Assembly: GCF_030815255.1 (NCBI RefSeq)
Contig: NZ_JAUSWN010000005.1
Coordinates: 1-64,000, forward strand
Direction of reading: 5' to 3'
Length of the DNA stretch: 64,000 nucleotides
From: Hathewaya limosa
Lineage (GTDB): Bacteria; Bacillota; Clostridia; Clostridiales; Clostridiaceae
The notes under the pieces are model-generated. The model was not told where the DNA came from. It saw only the letters and a program-made list of their open reading frames with translations, and ran no database searches. Below, piece after piece: positions 26,978 through 36,015 of the stretch. A program made the translations under genes and the position numbers. Every line of letters begins with the position of its first letter. Positions within the stretch are counted from its first letter, which is position 1.

Positions 26978-29065
26978 ATGAAAAAAAGTACAGGAATACA
27001 GAAAAGACTTCTATTTTCACATGTAATATTAACAGTTGCAATTTTGCTTGTTTTTGGCACTTTCATTTATTTAAAAATGGCAAGCTATACTGAAGAACAG
27101 TATAATCAATTTGTATCTAAGAATATTATGGAAATCGATAGAGGGATAATTAACTATATTGATGCTATGAAAGAAAATGTAAAAATGTTATCTACTTCTG
27201 AATTAACTAAACAAATAGATTCAAGGATAACATCTTATGTAAAAGGTAAAAGTAATAAAGGTATAATAAAAATGGATCCTTTAAAAGCAAATGCTTATGA
27301 GGCAAGCCTTTATAAAAGTTTTCAAAACTATGTAGATACTCATGAGGATATTCAAAATGTTTTTGTGGGAGTAGAAGAAAATGGAGGGTTTTTAGAATAT
27401 CCTGCTATAGATAGAAAAGTAGGTTATGATTCTAGAAAAAGAGATTGGTATAAAAATGTTTCAAATAATCCAAGCCAAATTATTGTATCTGATGCACGTA
27501 AAAGCATAGATGGAGATTTAAGTATTAACTTTCTAGCTCCTATAAAATTAAAGGATAAACTTAGAGGGGTAATGGGAATGAGTATGACTCTTGATGATTT
27601 AGCTCAAATGGATAAGGAAATAAAAATAGGAAATAGAGGATATTTGGTTATTGTAGATAAAAAAGGTACAATTTTAGCCAATCCTAAGGATGGAAGTACC
27701 GTTTTTAAAAATATAAAACAATTAGGAATTAAAGGTTTAGAAAATCTAAATAATTTTAAAAACGATAATGAGATGAATTCAAAAGATAAACAAGGTAATA
27801 AATACTTAGTTAGAGCTTATAAAAGTAAAAATAAAGATTTGGGATGGACTTATCTAACTTTTGTAGATAATAGTGAGTTAAGAGAAAAGGTAAATTTTAT
27901 AGGAAGATCCAATTTAAAGTTATCTATAGTGTTTATATTTTTTAGTATATTAGTTGCTTATATTATAGCTAATAAAATTTCCAAACCCATAAAAGTTGTA
28001 GCAGAGGAAATTAAAACTTTTGGTACAGGAGATTTTTCAGGAAAAATTGATAATAGCTATTTAAATGTAAAAAATGAAATTGGAGAAATGGCTATAGCAA
28101 CGGAAAATATGAAAAATCATATAGGAAGTATGCTTTTAAATGTTAAAGATAGTTTTAATTTGATTCATAATAAAGCAGATCATTTAAATTCTGCTGTGGA
28201 AGAAATGAATATGTCGTCTATAGAAGTTAATAGTGCTACACAAGAAGTTACAAAGGGTATAGTTAATCAAACTGAACAATTGGAAGAGATTAAAAGAGTA
28301 GCCTATAATTTAGAAGAATCTTTAGAAGCCATGATTAATTTATTATCAAATGTAAACACCAAAGTAAACGGTATAGAGAGTTTAGCTAACAGAAGTAATG
28401 GAGATATGGTTAACTTAGCTCAAAGCGTTAAAAATATTGAAAAGATATTTTCTTATTTTACTAGCAAAATTGATAATTTAAACGGTAAAATAACCCAAAT
28501 TGATAAAATGACAAATTTAATAAATGCAATTTCAGAACAAACTAATTTATTGGCATTAAATGCAGCTATAGAATCAGCTAGGGCTGGAGAGGCAGGCAAA
28601 GGTTTTTCAGTTGTTGCAGATGAAGTTAGAAAGCTATCTGAACAAACAAAAGCTTCAGCAGATAATATAAATAATCTTATCCAAGAGATAGTAACTGAAA
28701 CATCTGATATAATAAAAAGTACTCAACATTTAGATAAACAATTAGAAGTACAAGATGAACATATAACAAAAGGAATATCTTCTTTTAATAATATAGTTGG
28801 ATCAGTACAAGAAGTAGTTCCTTCTATAAGAAATTTAAATGAGTTTGTGCAAAAGATTACTGATGAAAATCAAGTTGTCATGAGTAAAGTTGAAAATTCT
28901 TCTGCTTCAGCTCAAGAAATTTCAGCATCATCTGAGGAAATATCAGCTTCTACTGAAGCAATGAGAAATGTTGTGGAAAATGTCTCAAAGGCATCAGAAG
29001 AATTAGATATTTTAACTGTAGATTTTCAAAAAGAAATTAATAAATTTAAGTTAGAAGATAATTAA
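26978..29065 (+). CDS. Methyl-accepting chemotaxis protein
   Basis: 695 aa: first membrane helix about residues 14-36; extracellular dCache-like sensor (VGYDSRKRDWYKNV, LAPIKLKDKLRGVMGMSM); second helix about 315-333; HAMP region (NKISKPIKVVAEEIKTFGTG); cytoplasmic signalling domain with the hairpin tip ISEQTNLLALNAAIESARAGE that contacts CheA and CheW. It is a chemoreceptor; the ligand is unknown, although Cache domains often bind amino acids. AGGAGG precedes ATG 26978; the frame is open further upstream but that part lies over a terminator. Confidence 0.93.
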   Translation: MKKSTGIQKRLLFSHVILTVAILLVFGTFIYLKMASYTEEQYNQFVSKNIMEIDRGIINYIDAMKENVKMLSTSELTKQIDSRITSYVKGKSNKGIIKMDPLKANAYEASLYKSFQNYVDTHEDIQNVFVGVEENGGFLEYPAIDRKVGYDSRKRDWYKNVSNNPSQIIVSDARKSIDGDLSINFLAPIKLKDKLRGVMGMSMTLDDLAQMDKEIKIGNRGYLVIVDKKGTILANPKDGSTVFKNIKQLGIKGLENLNNFKNDNEMNSKDKQGNKYLVRAYKSKNKDLGWTYLTFVDNSELREKVNFIGRSNLKLSIVFIFFSILVAYIIANKISKPIKVVAEEIKTFGTGDFSGKIDNSYLNVKNEIGEMAIATENMKNHIGSMLLNVKDSFNLIHNKADHLNSAVEEMNMSSIEVNSATQEVTKGIVNQTEQLEEIKRVAYNLEESLEAMINLLSNVNTKVNGIESLANRSNGDMVNLAQSVKNIEKIFSYFTSKIDNLNGKITQIDKMTNLINAISEQTNLLALNAAIESARAGEAGKGFSVVADEVRKLSEQTKASADNINNLIQEIVTETSDIIKSTQHLDKQLEVQDEHITKGISSFNNIVGSVQEVVPSIRNLNEFVQKITDENQVVMSKVENSSASAQEISASSEEISASTEAMRNVVENVSKASEELDILTVDFQKEINKFKLEDN

Positions 29066-29103
29066 TAAATAAGTTTGAATTAACTTATAATATATAGTAA
29101 ATT

Positions 29104-29141
29104 AAAATCCAAGTAATTATAAAAGCTTGGATTTTAATTTT
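29104..29141 (+). terminator. Intrinsic terminator
   Basis: AAAATCCAAG / CTTGGATTTT stem followed by AATTTT, after the chemoreceptor gene. Confidence 0.8.
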
Positions 29142-29181
29142 ATAAAGAAAAAAGAAATGATTTTTAATTATATTTGTAATT

Positions 29182-29190
29182 TGGTATAAT
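29182..29190 (+). promoter_or_regulatory. Extended -10 promoter of smpB
   Basis: TGG-TATAAT: a consensus -10 (29185-29190) with the TGn extension, about 45 nt before smpB. No good -35. Confidence 0.6.
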
Positions 29191-29235
29191 GTTTAAAGAA
29201 CTTACAAATTAATTTTTAAAGGTTGGTGAGAATTC

Positions 29236-29706
29236 ATGGCAAAGAAAAAGAAAGAAGGGACTTTAGCAGAAAATAGAAAGGCCTTTCATGATTACTTTAT
29301 AGAAGAAACTTATGAAGCAGGTATATCACTTGTAGGAACAGAAGTTAAATCTATAAGAGCTGGAAAAGCTAATTTAAAGGATAGTTATGCATACATTAAA
29401 GATAGAGAAGTTTTTGTTAGTAATATGCATGTAAGTCCTTATGAACAAGGAAATATTTTTAATAGAGATCCATTAAGAGATAGAAAACTTCTACTTCATA
29501 AAAGTGAAATTTTTAAACTTATAGGGTATACATCTCAAGAAGGATATACATTAGTTCCACTAGCTCTTTATTTAGTAAGAGGAAGAGTTAAAGTAAAACT
29601 AGGCGTAGCAAAGGGTAAACACAATTATGATAAGAGAGAAGCATTAAAAGAAAAAGCTGCTAAAAGAGATATAGAAAAACAATTAAAGAATTCTATGAAA
29701 TACTAG
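29236..29706 (+). CDS. smpB: SsrA-binding protein SmpB
   Basis: 156 aa, typical SmpB: AENRKAFHDYFIEETYEAGI at the N-terminus, GTEVKSIRAGKANLKDSYA, the RDRKLLLHKSEI block, and the basic C-terminal tail (KREALKEKAAKRDIEKQLK) that enters the empty mRNA channel of stalled ribosomes. It binds the tRNA-like domain of tmRNA; its partner gene ssrA lies 200 nt downstream, here interrupted by an intron. GTGAG motif and GGTTGGTG precede the ATG. Confidence 0.97.
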   Translation: MAKKKKEGTLAENRKAFHDYFIEETYEAGISLVGTEVKSIRAGKANLKDSYAYIKDREVFVSNMHVSPYEQGNIFNRDPLRDRKLLLHKSEIFKLIGYTSQEGYTLVPLALYLVRGRVKVKLGVAKGKHNYDKREALKEKAAKRDIEKQLKNSMKY

Positions 29707-29720
29707 AATAAAATTAACTC

Positions 29721-29749
29721 TTGAATTACTATTAAATATGCTGTATTAT
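29721..29749 (+). promoter_or_regulatory. Promoter of ssrA
   Basis: TTGAAT (29721-29726), 17-nt spacer, TATTAT (29744-29749). It implies a 5' leader of about 150 nt that must be trimmed (RNase P) at 29907. Confidence 0.6.
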
Positions 29750-29906
29750 AATTAGTGAACCTTAGAAATAAGGAAAGCTTAATATAGTCTGTGCATTAAA
29801 AACACAAGGAAATGATTTGTGTAATAAGGCACAAAATTTTACCTTGAAAATTGAATAACAGTGGAGTGCCTTCAAATAAACGAAGTGCCAACCTCTCATA
29901 TAACAT

Positions 29907-30536
29907 GGGGGCGTACTTGGTTTCGACGGGGGTAAGTAGCGTTTAGTAAGCGAGCCGAGGCAATTCTGGGACCTCGTAAATCACCTAGAAACTTAAAGAT
30001 AAACGCAGACGAAAATTTTGCATTAGCAGCCTAATATAGCTGCTCGTCCTACCTGGGAGTCCCACGGCCTAGGATAGGGCGTCAATTAGTGGGGACCCGA
30101 GCTTAGCAAAGCTTTGAGCTAAGAACGGAATTTATGAAGCTACTAAATCTAGAAGCCAGTCTATGGGCGTCTAGAAGAGGGAATGTCAAAACATAGAATG
30201 CGCTCGGAGAAAGCTAGATGGGACTATCTTCGGACAGGGGTTCGATTCAAAAGAGTCGCCTTAAGAAGTGATTCTTAAGTGAAAACTTGGCTTTATCGGT
30301 GAAACCGTAACACGTAGTGGTGATGGCAATACCGAGTGGTATGTGAAGAAATTCAACAGCCATGTATCGACTTATAGGCTTCTAAATCTGAAAAGATATG
30401 AAGTACTAGGATAGAAGTTATAAAAACAAAAATACAACTTCTATAACACGCCAAGAGAGTTATTATTTTATAATAACTCTAAGATATAGTCAGTGCTATT
30501 AGAAATAATAGAATAAACGTCCCCTCGCCTCCACCA
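29907..30536 (+). ncRNA. ssrA: tmRNA gene interrupted by a group I intron
   Basis: 5' end GGGGGCG (29907-29913) pairs with CGCCTCC (30526-30532) to form the acceptor stem; CCA is encoded at 30534-30536. The tag frame GCA..TAA (30005-30034) encodes ADENFALAA. The T-arm is split: GGGGTTCGAT ends at 30246 and TCCCC resumes at 30520. Joining these gives GGGGTTCGATTCCCC, a normal T stem-loop, and a mature tmRNA of about 357 nt. The 3' end is also the target of the downstream island. tmRNA rescues ribosomes stalled on broken mRNAs together with SmpB. Confidence 0.95.
30247..30519 (+). ncRNA. Group I intron in the tmRNA T-loop, no ORF
   Basis: 273 nt. Group I features seen: last 5'-exon base T (30246) and last intron base G (30519); exon CGAT can pair with intron GTCG (P1 with the U-G pair); a perfect hairpin CTTAAGAA/TTCTTAAG near 30260-30279 (P2-like); R-like CGACTTAT (about 30368-30375) pairing with the canonical S sequence AAGATATAGTC (30481-30491) to form P7; perfect hairpins TAGAAGTT/AACTTCTA and AGAGTTATTA/TAATAACTCT between R and S; and a final CTATTA/TAATAG (P9-like). 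No homing endonuclease. Splicing must occur for a functional tmRNA. Confidence 0.88.
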
Positions 30537-30563
30537 AATAATCAATCAAATATTGATACAATT

Positions 30564-30602
30564 AAAAGCTCTTGATTTCAAGGGCTTTTAGTGTTTTTTG
30601 TA
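30564..30602 (+). terminator. tmRNA terminator
   Basis: AAAAGCTCTTG / CAAGGGCTTTT stem, then TAGTGTTTTTT. Repeated in copy B at about 36096-36134. Confidence 0.85.
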
Positions 30603-30804
30603 ACAAATCTTAGTGGAATATTTTAAGTTTTGGGTTCGAAATTGTAGATTTTTATATTAGAGATGTACACCCTGAGTGCAAATTTTCAAAGGGGTGTGCA
30701 TTTTTTTAGTGAGGTGTGCACAATTTAGCGGAAATAAAAAAAGATGGTAATATTAATATAGTATATTTTAAAATTTATGAATTTAATAAGGAGGAGTAAA
30801 AATA

Positions 30805-31029
30805 ATGGCTATTACAATTGAAAAAGTTAATGATAACTATATAATGGTAAGCTTTAATTATAGCTATGATAATGTTTCGGCAATTAAAAAAATAGAAGGC
30901 AGTAGATGGAATGAAGCAAAGAAAGCATGGATAGTACCAAATACCAATAAATCTCTACATGCAATATCTGTAGCTTTTTGTGACGAAGATATTATATTTG
31001 ATTCATCAATTGATTTGTTTGATTTATAG
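30805..31029 (+). pseudogene. Integrase N-terminal stub, copy A
   Basis: Intact 74-aa frame with a perfect GGAGGAG ribosome binding site. The motif IKKIEGSRWNEAKKAWIVPN matches the N-terminal DNA-binding region found in many tyrosine integrases (IKxIxGRxWN..xKxWxIPN). Core-binding and catalytic domains are missing, so no recombinase activity is expected. It may still bind att arms. Next to the tmRNA 3' end, it marks the usual position of the int gene. A standalone DNA-binding factor is the alternative. Confidence 0.6.
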
Positions 31030-31110
31030 TTGTTGGTTTGTAAATTTCCTATAAAATATGTTTTTGTAATTAAGCCTTATAATCGTGAAATATTGGGTAA
31101 GTTAAGATTG

Positions 31111-31170
31111 TGTGGAGATGGTGGGGACAGTGGATATGTTTCCACACACGGGGCATGTGGAGACGGTAGT
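31111..31170 (+). repeat. Conserved G-rich block inside repeat A
   Basis: About 60 bp (GTGGAGATGGTGGGGACAG onward) of far higher GC than its surroundings, nearly identical in copy B (36642-36700). It contains GTGGA/TCCAC around TATGTT, and CCACACACGGGGCATGTGG, an imperfect dyad. It may be a protein-binding or structured site; what it does is unknown. Confidence 0.5.
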
Positions 31171-31194
31171 AAGGCTTAAAAGGAAACACAGTTA

Positions 31195-31222
31195 GAACCT
31201 TGAGAAATCAAGGTTCTTTCTT
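31195..31222 (+). terminator. Intrinsic terminator
   Basis: Perfect 9-bp stem GAACCTTGA / TCAAGGTTC with a 4-nt loop and TTTCTTT. Confidence 0.8.
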
Positions 31223-31282
31223 TATGAAAAAATTTATATGTTACCTTATACAGGGGAAGGAAACAGCAAGTATGATACCACT

Positions 31283-31293
31283 CACCTCCACCA
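31283..31293 (+). other. Extra tmRNA-end-like att remnant
   Basis: CACCTCCACCA resembles the last bases of ssrA (CGCCTCCACCA). An ACAGGGG at about 31251 upstream also recalls the ssrA T-arm. It suggests the scar of an earlier insertion at the same site. Short, so chance is possible. Confidence 0.35.
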
Positions 31294-31297
31294 TGAA

Positions 31298-31336
31298 ACC
31301 CACGAAAATCTAAAATATTGGATTTTCGTGGGTTTA
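31298..31336 (+). terminator. Intrinsic terminator
   Basis: AACCCACGAAAATC / GATTTTCGTGGGTT stem with a 10-nt loop followed by T-rich sequence; it insulates the next gene. Confidence 0.85.
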
Positions 31337-31461
31337 TTTGCATTATAAATTAGATTTAGAAGAAATATGATCCATATTGCATGGTTATTAATGTAAAAAA
31401 TACTAATGTTATGATATAATTTTATAGAATTAGTAATAATTAAAACAGAAAGGATAGAATT

Positions 31462-34400
31462 ATGGACTTTCAAGAAATTATGGCATTTAATGCTCCATAT
31501 AATCAAAAAAATTTTGATGCTTTAATACAAAAGATTAAGTTGCACCAAGTAGTTCCATACATAGGTGCTGGAATGTCTATGTTATTCGATGGTGTATATC
31601 CATCATGGGGAGGATTTCTAAATGCCACATTTGAAGAATTTGGGGATCTTTTACAAAAAGAAACGTTTGATAAATTAAATTATGAGGATAAAGCGGATTT
31701 CTTGTATGATGATATGGGAAAGCTATCATTTTCAGATAATCTAAAAAAAACATTTGCACAAGATTATCTAAATAGGGATATTAGTGATTTTGTAGATAAA
31801 ACTATGTATTTATTACCACATATTTTTGAAAAAGGGTTAATAATTACAACTAATTATGATAAAGTGATTGAAAAAATTTATGGACTATATAATAATTTGA
31901 TTTTATCGGTTGCACATCCAGGACATTTTGAAGCATTAAATGGTGCACTTAGAGATAATGAATTATTATTATATAAAATTCATGGTGATATTAGTGAACC
32001 AATTGAGTCTATTATTTTAACAAAAGCCCAATATGATTCTGCATATAATAATCCACAATTAATTGATACTTTAAAACAAATTTATACTAGTAAAAGCATG
32101 TTGTTTTTAGGATGTAGTCTTGAAAAAGACCGACCAATAAGTTTATTATGTGAAGTTTCAAAATCGGGAATGAAAAACTATGCTATTATTGAATGTGCAA
32201 ATGAAAGCAAAAGGAAAAAAAGAGTAGACTTAGAAAATGAATATTATACTCAAGCTATTTTATATCCTGCGGGAATGCATGAGTGTGTAAAGATAATATT
32301 AGAACATATTGCTGAAATAATTAATCCAGATAAATTTAAAAATATAAAAAATAGATGTTGTGATAATATGGATTTGAATAGAGAATTGTCTCATGAATGG
32401 TTTATTAATCAAAATAAAATACAAATTGAAAATTTAGGAAATAGATACTTGCCAGAATTAAATATAGAATTAAATGAAAAATATATTTTTGATGCTATTA
32501 GCAGGAATGAGGAGTTTTATAAAAGATTTATTAATAAAGCCGATCAAATTTTAATTGCTCTAAAAGAATTAAAGATTACTGCAATAGAAAATAATATTAA
32601 TAATATATATAGGATAATTGACAACTTTCAAATTAATTCAATTGATAGTATAAAAGTTGATGAAATAATAGAAAACTTGAATTATATAAGTGAAATACTT
32701 GATAATAAAATTAAAGTAAATAAAACAAACTTAGATGATGGTTCTAATTTAAATAGTAATTCATTGAGAGATGAAATTTATAAATTAAACCAAAATCAAA
32801 CTTTAATTGATGAATATATACATTATATGACTTCTAATGAAATAAAGTCAGTAAATAATCCATTTATTTTATTAGATGGTGAAGGCGGTATTGGTAAATC
32901 ACATTTACTAGCTGATACAATAAGTAAGAGAAATTGTGAAGGTAAAAAATCACTATTATTTTTAGGTCAACATTTTAAAGAAGGGGATAATCCATTTGAG
33001 GCTATTTTAAAAATGCTTGAACTTGATTGTACATCTGATCAATTTCTTGAAGAATTAAATAGAATAGCTAAAAATGATAAATTTCGTATTATTATTTTTA
33101 TAGATGCGTTAAATGAAGGAAGTGGCAAAAAAATTTGGAAGGAATATTTAGCGGGGATTATAGAAAAGATAAAATTGTATCCGTGGATAGGCCTTGTTTT
33201 GTCAATTAGAACAGAGTATGTAGAAAATGTACTAAATGATAACGATTCATTAGTAAATAATTTAGTGAGGGCTACTCATAGTGGTTTCTCAACTGTAGAA
33301 TATGATGCAATAAAGAAATATTTTAATTTTTATGAAATTCCTTATTCAGATATACCTTTTGCAAATCAAGAATTTAGAAATCCGTTATTTTTAAGACTTG
33401 TTTGCGAAGGATATAAAAAGAAAGTCATAGATTTAGATAACATAAGCTTTAATGATGTTTACAAAAATTATTTATCAGCTATGAATTTAAATATAGCAGA
33501 TAAATGTGAATATAGTAAGCATATTAATGTAATAGAAAAAGTTATTAATGAGATGGTGTTATATAAATATAATATTGGACTTGGAAGTAACTTGATACCA
33601 TTAGAAAAAACAATTGAAATAGTACTTGACGTTGAAAAAAAATATAATATAAAAAAATCTTTGTTAGATGAATTACTTTCAAATGGAATACTAACACAAA
33701 ATACAAACTATGATAATGAAAAATATATTTATGTTACTTATGAAAAGTTAGAAGATTATTTATATGCAAAACTGTTAGTTGAAGAGTTTGAGAAAATAGG
33801 AGCAGAAAAGTTTGGTTTAAAATACAAAAAATTAAAATACCATAATGATATATTAGAAGCATTAGCAATAGCTTTATCTGAGAAAGGAGAATATGAATTA
33901 TTTGAGTTACTTATAGATGAAGAATATAATAAAAATGTTGTTGAAGCATTTTGTAGTGCTTTAAAGTGGAGAAAATCTAATTCTCTTAATGAAAAAACTC
34001 TTAATTATATTAATGATGTAGTTTTAAAATCTCAGTACGGATTTAGAAATTTATATGATGCATTAATTTTAATTTCTACAAAGGTGGGACATGCATTTAA
34101 TGCAGAACGTACTGTAGATAACATTTTAAAATATAGTATGCCAGATAGAGATAAACTATTTATTCCATTACTTGATGAAATTTACTTTGAAGATGGATCA
34201 CCAATTAATCGAATGTTAGATTGGTGTCTAAATAAAAAGAATTTTTATAATGTATTAAATGAAACTATCAGATTATCTGCTATAATGATTTCAACTTTTT
34301 TAATATCATCTAATAATATATTAAGAGATAAAAGTACAAAGGCGCTCGTAAATTTGTTGAATGGACATATTGATATTTTATTATCAGTATTAAGAAAATT

Positions 34401-36015
34401 TGAGAATGTAGATGATCCATATATACTTGAACGATTATATGCAGTTGCATTTGGTTGTGTTGTATCTGAGAAATCTAATAGTAAAATAGAACAATTATCT
34501 ATATATGTTTATGATAAAATTTTTCAAAATGAGTATGTATATCCTAATATTTTAGTACGTGATTATGCAAGAAATATAATAGAATATGCTAAATATAAAG
34601 TTTCTAGTGATATATTAAATAATTTTAATGTTCAACCACCATATAAATCTGATATGCCAGAAGTTCCAACGGATGGAGAAATATCAAATTATGAATATGA
34701 TTATAAATCATCAAGTTTCAAAAATTATTTTTGGAGTCAAAATGCTATTTTAAGCTCAATGAAAGTGGAATATTCTAGGGATGGTTCACCTGGAGGTTAT
34801 GGAGATTTTGGTAGGTATGTATTTCAAAGATATTTTTCTGAATGGGATGGATTAGATTATAATGACTTGAAAAATATAGCCATTAAGAAAGTATTCAATA
34901 TGGGATATGATGTAGAAAAGCATGGAACGTATGATAGAAACATAGAGAGTGGTCGTTATAGAGATAATACTAGAGAAAGAATTGGGAAAAAATATCAATG
35001 GATTGCTTTATATGAACTTGCTGCTCAAGTAGCTGATAATTATAAAATGAAAATTCATACAGATTGTTATGGTGGCATTGAATATAATTACTGTAAGGGA
35101 GCATTTGAACCGGATATAAGAAATATAGATCCTACAGCTTTAGCTATTAATACAAGTGATAAAAATGATAAGATAATACACAATAAGTTATATGAATTTC
35201 CTAAAGTAGCTAATGATGAATGGTTAAGTACTGTTGATGATATACCTAAAATAAATAATTTAATAAATCTTAAGTATAGCAATGAAGATTTTATTTTACT
35301 TAGTGGTTGGTATAGTTGGACAGAAGAAAAGCAATTAGGTAGTAAACAATACGAAAATCCTCAAAAGGATTTATGGGTACAAATTAATAGTTATATTGTA
35401 GACTCTAAATCAATTGATTCTATTCTAAAAAATTTAAAGAATAAAGATTTTATGGGAAGAAGTGCATCTGAGCCTAATGAAACTTATAATCTTTACAATA
35501 AAGAGTATTATTGGTCTGATGCATATAGATTTTTTAATAATTCTTATTATTGTGGTAATGATATAAAGGAGTTTCACAAATTTTCAGATGAAGATAATGA
35601 AAACTTTAAAGTATTGATACCATGTTGTAAATATGTTACTGAACGTAAAGGCGATAAAGTAATAGATAATAATTTAAGTTCATGGTATAAACCTTGTATA
35701 AAGTTATTTACAGATTTAAATATTCAATATGGAAAAGGAAATTCAATTCTATACGATTCTTATGGTAAGATTATTTGTTTTGATAGCTCTGAAGTATTAA
35801 AAGAAGATATAGGATTCTGTATTGATAAAAATATGTTTTTTAAATATTTAAAAGAGCATAATTATAGTTTATTTTGGACTGTATTATCGGAAAAAAGAAT
35901 TATTTCTGAAAGAGATTGTGGTAATAAACATTATAAACAGCCACATATTAGCGGTGTTTATACAATTGATGAAGATGGTAAATTAAAAGGCTATACAAAT
36001 ACGTTTGAAGAATAG
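31462..36015 (+). CDS. SIR2-STAND anti-phage protein (Avs-type)
   Basis: 1517 aa. Residues about 1-290 form a SIR2-like NADase domain: VPYIGAGMS (S39), TTNYDK near 129, KIHGDI with the catalytic His174, and FLGCSL. Residues about 460-760 form a STAND/NACHT ATPase: LDGEGGIGKSH (Walker A near 475) and IIFIDALNE (Walker B, Asp548), then RNPLFLRLVCEG. The remaining 750 residues are helical and then mixed, the likely target-sensing region. This is the layout of SIR2-type Avs defence proteins, which recognise a phage protein, oligomerise and deplete NAD. AAAGGA precedes the ATG; an extended -10 (TGA-TATAAT, 31412-31420) lies 40 nt upstream. Confidence 0.88.
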   Translation: MDFQEIMAFNAPYNQKNFDALIQKIKLHQVVPYIGAGMSMLFDGVYPSWGGFLNATFEEFGDLLQKETFDKLNYEDKADFLYDDMGKLSFSDNLKKTFAQDYLNRDISDFVDKTMYLLPHIFEKGLIITTNYDKVIEKIYGLYNNLILSVAHPGHFEALNGALRDNELLLYKIHGDISEPIESIILTKAQYDSAYNNPQLIDTLKQIYTSKSMLFLGCSLEKDRPISLLCEVSKSGMKNYAIIECANESKRKKRVDLENEYYTQAILYPAGMHECVKIILEHIAEIINPDKFKNIKNRCCDNMDLNRELSHEWFINQNKIQIENLGNRYLPELNIELNEKYIFDAISRNEEFYKRFINKADQILIALKELKITAIENNINNIYRIIDNFQINSIDSIKVDEIIENLNYISEILDNKIKVNKTNLDDGSNLNSNSLRDEIYKLNQNQTLIDEYIHYMTSNEIKSVNNPFILLDGEGGIGKSHLLADTISKRNCEGKKSLLFLGQHFKEGDNPFEAILKMLELDCTSDQFLEELNRIAKNDKFRIIIFIDALNEGSGKKIWKEYLAGIIEKIKLYPWIGLVLSIRTEYVENVLNDNDSLVNNLVRATHSGFSTVEYDAIKKYFNFYEIPYSDIPFANQEFRNPLFLRLVCEGYKKKVIDLDNISFNDVYKNYLSAMNLNIADKCEYSKHINVIEKVINEMVLYKYNIGLGSNLIPLEKTIEIVLDVEKKYNIKKSLLDELLSNGILTQNTNYDNEKYIYVTYEKLEDYLYAKLLVEEFEKIGAEKFGLKYKKLKYHNDILEALAIALSEKGEYELFELLIDEEYNKNVVEAFCSALKWRKSNSLNEKTLNYINDVVLKSQYGFRNLYDALILISTKVGHAFNAERTVDNILKYSMPDRDKLFIPLLDEIYFEDGSPINRMLDWCLNKKNFYNVLNETIRLSAIMISTFLISSNNILRDKSTKALVNLLNGHIDILLSVLRKFENVDDPYILERLYAVAFGCVVSEKSNSKIEQLSIYVYDKIFQNEYVYPNILVRDYARNIIEYAKYKVSSDILNNFNVQPPYKSDMPEVPTDGEISNYEYDYKSSSFKNYFWSQNAILSSMKVEYSRDGSPGGYGDFGRYVFQRYFSEWDGLDYNDLKNIAIKKVFNMGYDVEKHGTYDRNIESGRYRDNTRERIGKKYQWIALYELAAQVADNYKMKIHTDCYGGIEYNYCKGAFEPDIRNIDPTALAINTSDKNDKIIHNKLYEFPKVANDEWLSTVDDIPKINNLINLKYSNEDFILLSGWYSWTEEKQLGSKQYENPQKDLWVQINSYIVDSKSIDSILKNLKNKDFMGRSASEPNETYNLYNKEYYWSDAYRFFNNSYYCGNDIKEFHKFSDEDNENFKVLIPCCKYVTERKGDKVIDNNLSSWYKPCIKLFTDLNIQYGKGNSILYDSYGKIICFDSSEVLKEDIGFCIDKNMFFKYLKEHNYSLFWTVLSEKRIISERDCGNKHYKQPHISGVYTIDEDGKLKGYTNTFEE

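Larger units (their letters stand above)
30530..31171 (+). repeat. Direct repeat copy A (642 bp): att, terminator, integrase stub
   Basis: Begins TCCACCAAATAATC at the tmRNA 3' end and runs through the ssrA terminator, the integrase N-terminal stub and a G-rich block, ending GACGGTAGTA. It is more than 90% identical by eye to copy B at 36062-36701. The pair flanks the SIR2-STAND gene. Confidence 0.9.

Noticed and set aside
30247..30519. Reading the tmRNA interruption as a permuted or two-piece tmRNA
   Set aside because: The 5' and 3' parts are in normal order, and removing the insert restores an exact T-loop; group I motifs are present.
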